64,000 nt of DNA from Chloroflexota bacterium (GTDB taxonomy: Bacteria > Chloroflexota > Anaerolineae > UBA4142). Made by a program: the position numbers and the translations under genes. The DNA lies in contig JACRBM010000023.1 of assembly GCA_016219275.1 (NCBI GenBank), forward strand, positions 16,293-80,292, given 5' to 3'. How positions within the stretch are numbered: the stretch's first letter is position 1; the number at the start of each line of letters is the position of its first letter. Shown here one piece after another: positions 62,868 through 64,000 of the stretch. The notes under the pieces were generated by a model, which saw nothing but the letters and a program-made list of their open reading frames with translations, did not search any database and had not been told where the DNA came from.

Positions 62868-63329
62868 TCACGCGATGGTCTTTTCGTAATAGACACTCAA
62901 GGGATCGTCTTTGTATTCGCCGAACGGCGGTCGGCGCTGAAATCCGAATCCTTCGTACAATCCTATCGCGTCCGTTTGATAAATCCCCGTCTCCAAGCGT
63001 AACACGCTCACTTGCCGTACTCGGGTGTACTCCGCCAAGTGATTGAGCATGGCTTTACCCATCCCTAATCCGCGATACTCGGGTCGGACATACATCCGCT
63101 TGACTTCGCCATACTCTCTGCCAAACAGCTTTATGCCGCCACACCCGGCGAGTTGTCCCTCATACTGCGTGACAAAGAAAGCGACGCCCTCCTGTACGAG
63201 CTTGGCGATACTAAACGCATGACGACTTTCTGGCGGATACGGCTGCCCAGCGAGGTGCGCGTCAAGTTCAGTAATGAGTTGCACGGCATCGGCAGAATCA
63301 GGGCGCGCTTGTACGACGGTGATTGACAT
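62868..63329 (-). CDS. GNAT family N-acetyltransferase
   Basis: A 153-residue acetyltransferase: CGGIKLFGREYGEVKRMYVRPEYRGLGMGKAMLNHLAEYTR gives the acetyl-CoA motif (R/Q-x-x-G-x-G/A: YRGLGMGKA) and VLRLETGIYQTDAIGLYEGFGFQR motif B. The substrate is unknown. It has its own neighbourhood of small minus-strand genes with an attC-like element upstream. Confidence 0.93.
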   Translation of the reverse strand: MSITVVQARPDSADAVQLITELDAHLAGQPYPPESRHAFSIAKLVQEGVAFFVTQYEGQLAGCGGIKLFGREYGEVKRMYVRPEYRGLGMGKAMLNHLAEYTRVRQVSVLRLETGIYQTDAIGLYEGFGFQRRPPFGEYKDDPLSVYYEKTIA

Positions 63330-63633
63330 TTGAGTATCTTGGCTTCTCTGGCGATTTGGGCATTCTACTATACAGCGTTCATGGCTCTGGTTGCATAGAG
63401 GAGAGCGGGCTAACGGTTTGTGTTACTGGCGCTGGGGCGGACGGGGGAACCTCGTCCGAGCGGAAAAAGGTTGAGGCGTAGAAAACTGCTTGAGATTTGC
63501 GCACGCCGCGAAGCGGCAGTCCCCGGCGTCCAGTGCACGCTTTGTTGGGCGGGTGAATGTTTCTGGTAAATTACTTGCGCGACCGCACAGTGCGCGCGAG
63601 CGAAATATAGATTTGTCGCTGGCGCGCTCACGG
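63330..63633. other. 304-base gap upstream of the GNAT gene
   Basis: No gene. It holds the attC-like element (63408-63550) and about 80 bases each side without recognised features. Confidence 0.7.
63408..63550 (-). repeat. attC-like imperfect palindrome
   Basis: On the minus strand it begins GCCCAAC (63550-63544), the RYYYAAC consensus of an integron attC site, and ends GTTAGCC (63414-63408), a six-of-seven match to GTTRRRY. Inside, CCAGT/ACTGG and GGGGAC-type blocks pair, and a GC-rich interior stem is present. The length, about 143 bases, is at the upper end for attC. It lies between two minus-strand genes in cassette orientation. Confidence 0.45.
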
Positions 63634-63690
63634 CTACTGAATCAGCCCGATGATGTTACCGTCGGGATCTCGTACACTTGCGATCAGTCC
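63634..63690 (-). pseudogene. C-terminal remnant of a VOC (glyoxalase) domain protein
   Basis: The 18 codons after the DUF1801 stop read GLIASVRDPDGNIIGLIQ and a stop, the typical last strand of VOC/glyoxalase proteins (RDPDGN). It is in frame with DUF1801 across the single TGA at 63691. Nothing else of the VOC gene remains, so it looks like a recombination scar. Confidence 0.65.
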
Positions 63691-64000
63691 TCAGCTCACC
63701 GCTTTCTTCACGAGCGCGCTGATCCTTGCGTCTTCGGTGGCAGTCAACTCCTTCAGCGCGAAAACGACCGGCCACAGGGCGCCTTCGTCGAGGTTCGCCG
63801 TGTCTTGGAAGCCGAATGTCGCGTACCTCGTGTTGAACTTCTGCGCGGCTTGGAAGAAGCAGACGACCTTGCCGTCCTTGTCGGCATACGCGGGCATCCC
63901 ATACCAGGTTTTCGGCGAGAGGGCTGGCGCGCTGGCTTTGATGATCGCATGGAGCCGCTTTGCCATGGCGCGATCCGGTTCCTCCATCGCGGCGATCGCC
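63691..64000 (-). CDS. DUF1801 (iron-chaperone-like) protein, partial
   Basis: Its 5' part lies beyond the right edge; 102 codons are visible. [52 protein letters not shown] and the KKAVS end match DUF1801 (YdhG/YobT-like). The ATG at 63987 is internal, since upstream codons also match the family. Confidence 0.85.
   Translation of the reverse strand, partial: AIAAMEEPDRAMAKRLHAIIKASAPALSPKTWYGMPAYADKDGKVVCFFQAAQKFNTRYATFGFQDTANLDEGALWPVVFALKELTATEDARISALVKKAVS

Noticed and set aside
63691..63693. TGA between DUF1801 and the VOC tail as selenocysteine
   Set aside because: DUF1801 ends normally at KKAVS, the tail belongs to another family and no SECIS-like stem follows.

Overview
The window looks like a chromosomal piece of a GC-rich, Gram-positive-like (monoderm) bacterium of the Chloroflexota, probably near the Anaerolineae. 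This is inferred from style, not from a marker gene. Secreted lipoproteins carry long Pro/Thr/Ala linkers after the lipobox, GTG and TTG starts with strong Shine-Dalgarno sites are common, ABC transporters and Gfo/Idh oxidoreductases abound, and nearly every intergenic gap holds a palindrome. No rRNA, tRNA, CRISPR array, transposase or phage gene was found.

Layout. 1-7.3 kb (minus strand): a mosaic amino-acid uptake locus with a polar amino-acid binding protein and permease, then LivG, LivF, and a second unit LivK-LivH-LivM (livM runs off the left edge). 7.6-11.7 kb: an MFS exporter followed by an accessory patch with two AT-richer foreign-looking genes, a diverged direct repeat flanking one of them, and a DUF433/DUF5615 toxin-antitoxin pair. 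11.9-15.4 kb: an S9 peptidase and a GH13 amylase, convergent on a shared terminator. 15.7-24.1 kb (minus): an ECF sigma factor and anti-sigma factor followed by an exporter of MacA/LolD/MacB type and several envelope proteins. 24.5-31.2 kb (minus): a metallophosphoesterase-like enzyme, flavin reductase, lipid kinase, deazaflavin-type oxidoreductase, a lipoprotein preceded by a clear c-di-GMP-I riboswitch, and etfBA.

31.6-62.5 kb is one large, almost wholly plus-strand catabolic region. It has two enolase-superfamily enzymes, two uroporphyrinogen-decarboxylase-fold proteins, a GntR and an IclR regulator, a Tau/Ssu-type ABC transporter, an Opp-type ABC transporter, three Gfo/Idh/MocA oxidoreductases, three SDRs, an old-yellow-enzyme homologue, a GH88-like hydrolase, a cupin, an HpcH/HpaI aldolase, an FGGY kinase and a hydroxyacid dehydrogenase. 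The set fits import and stepwise oxidation, dehydration and aldol cleavage of sugar acids or uronate-containing oligosaccharides; the actual substrate is not shown by the sequence.

The most notable single observation is at 41986-42669. A MerB (organomercurial lyase)-like gene is interrupted in frame by one TGA at or next to the position of the second catalytic cysteine. The TGA is followed at the correct distance by a stem-loop with a GGUC apical loop, as in bacterial SECIS elements, and the downstream part reads on to overlap the next start codon by ATGA. It is best read as a selenoprotein. Other points are the c-di-GMP riboswitch with its terminator, and a population of sequence-unrelated palindromes built from short near-tandem units in operon gaps and even inside genes. 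The right end (62.6-64 kb) is another small accessory patch with an attC-like element.
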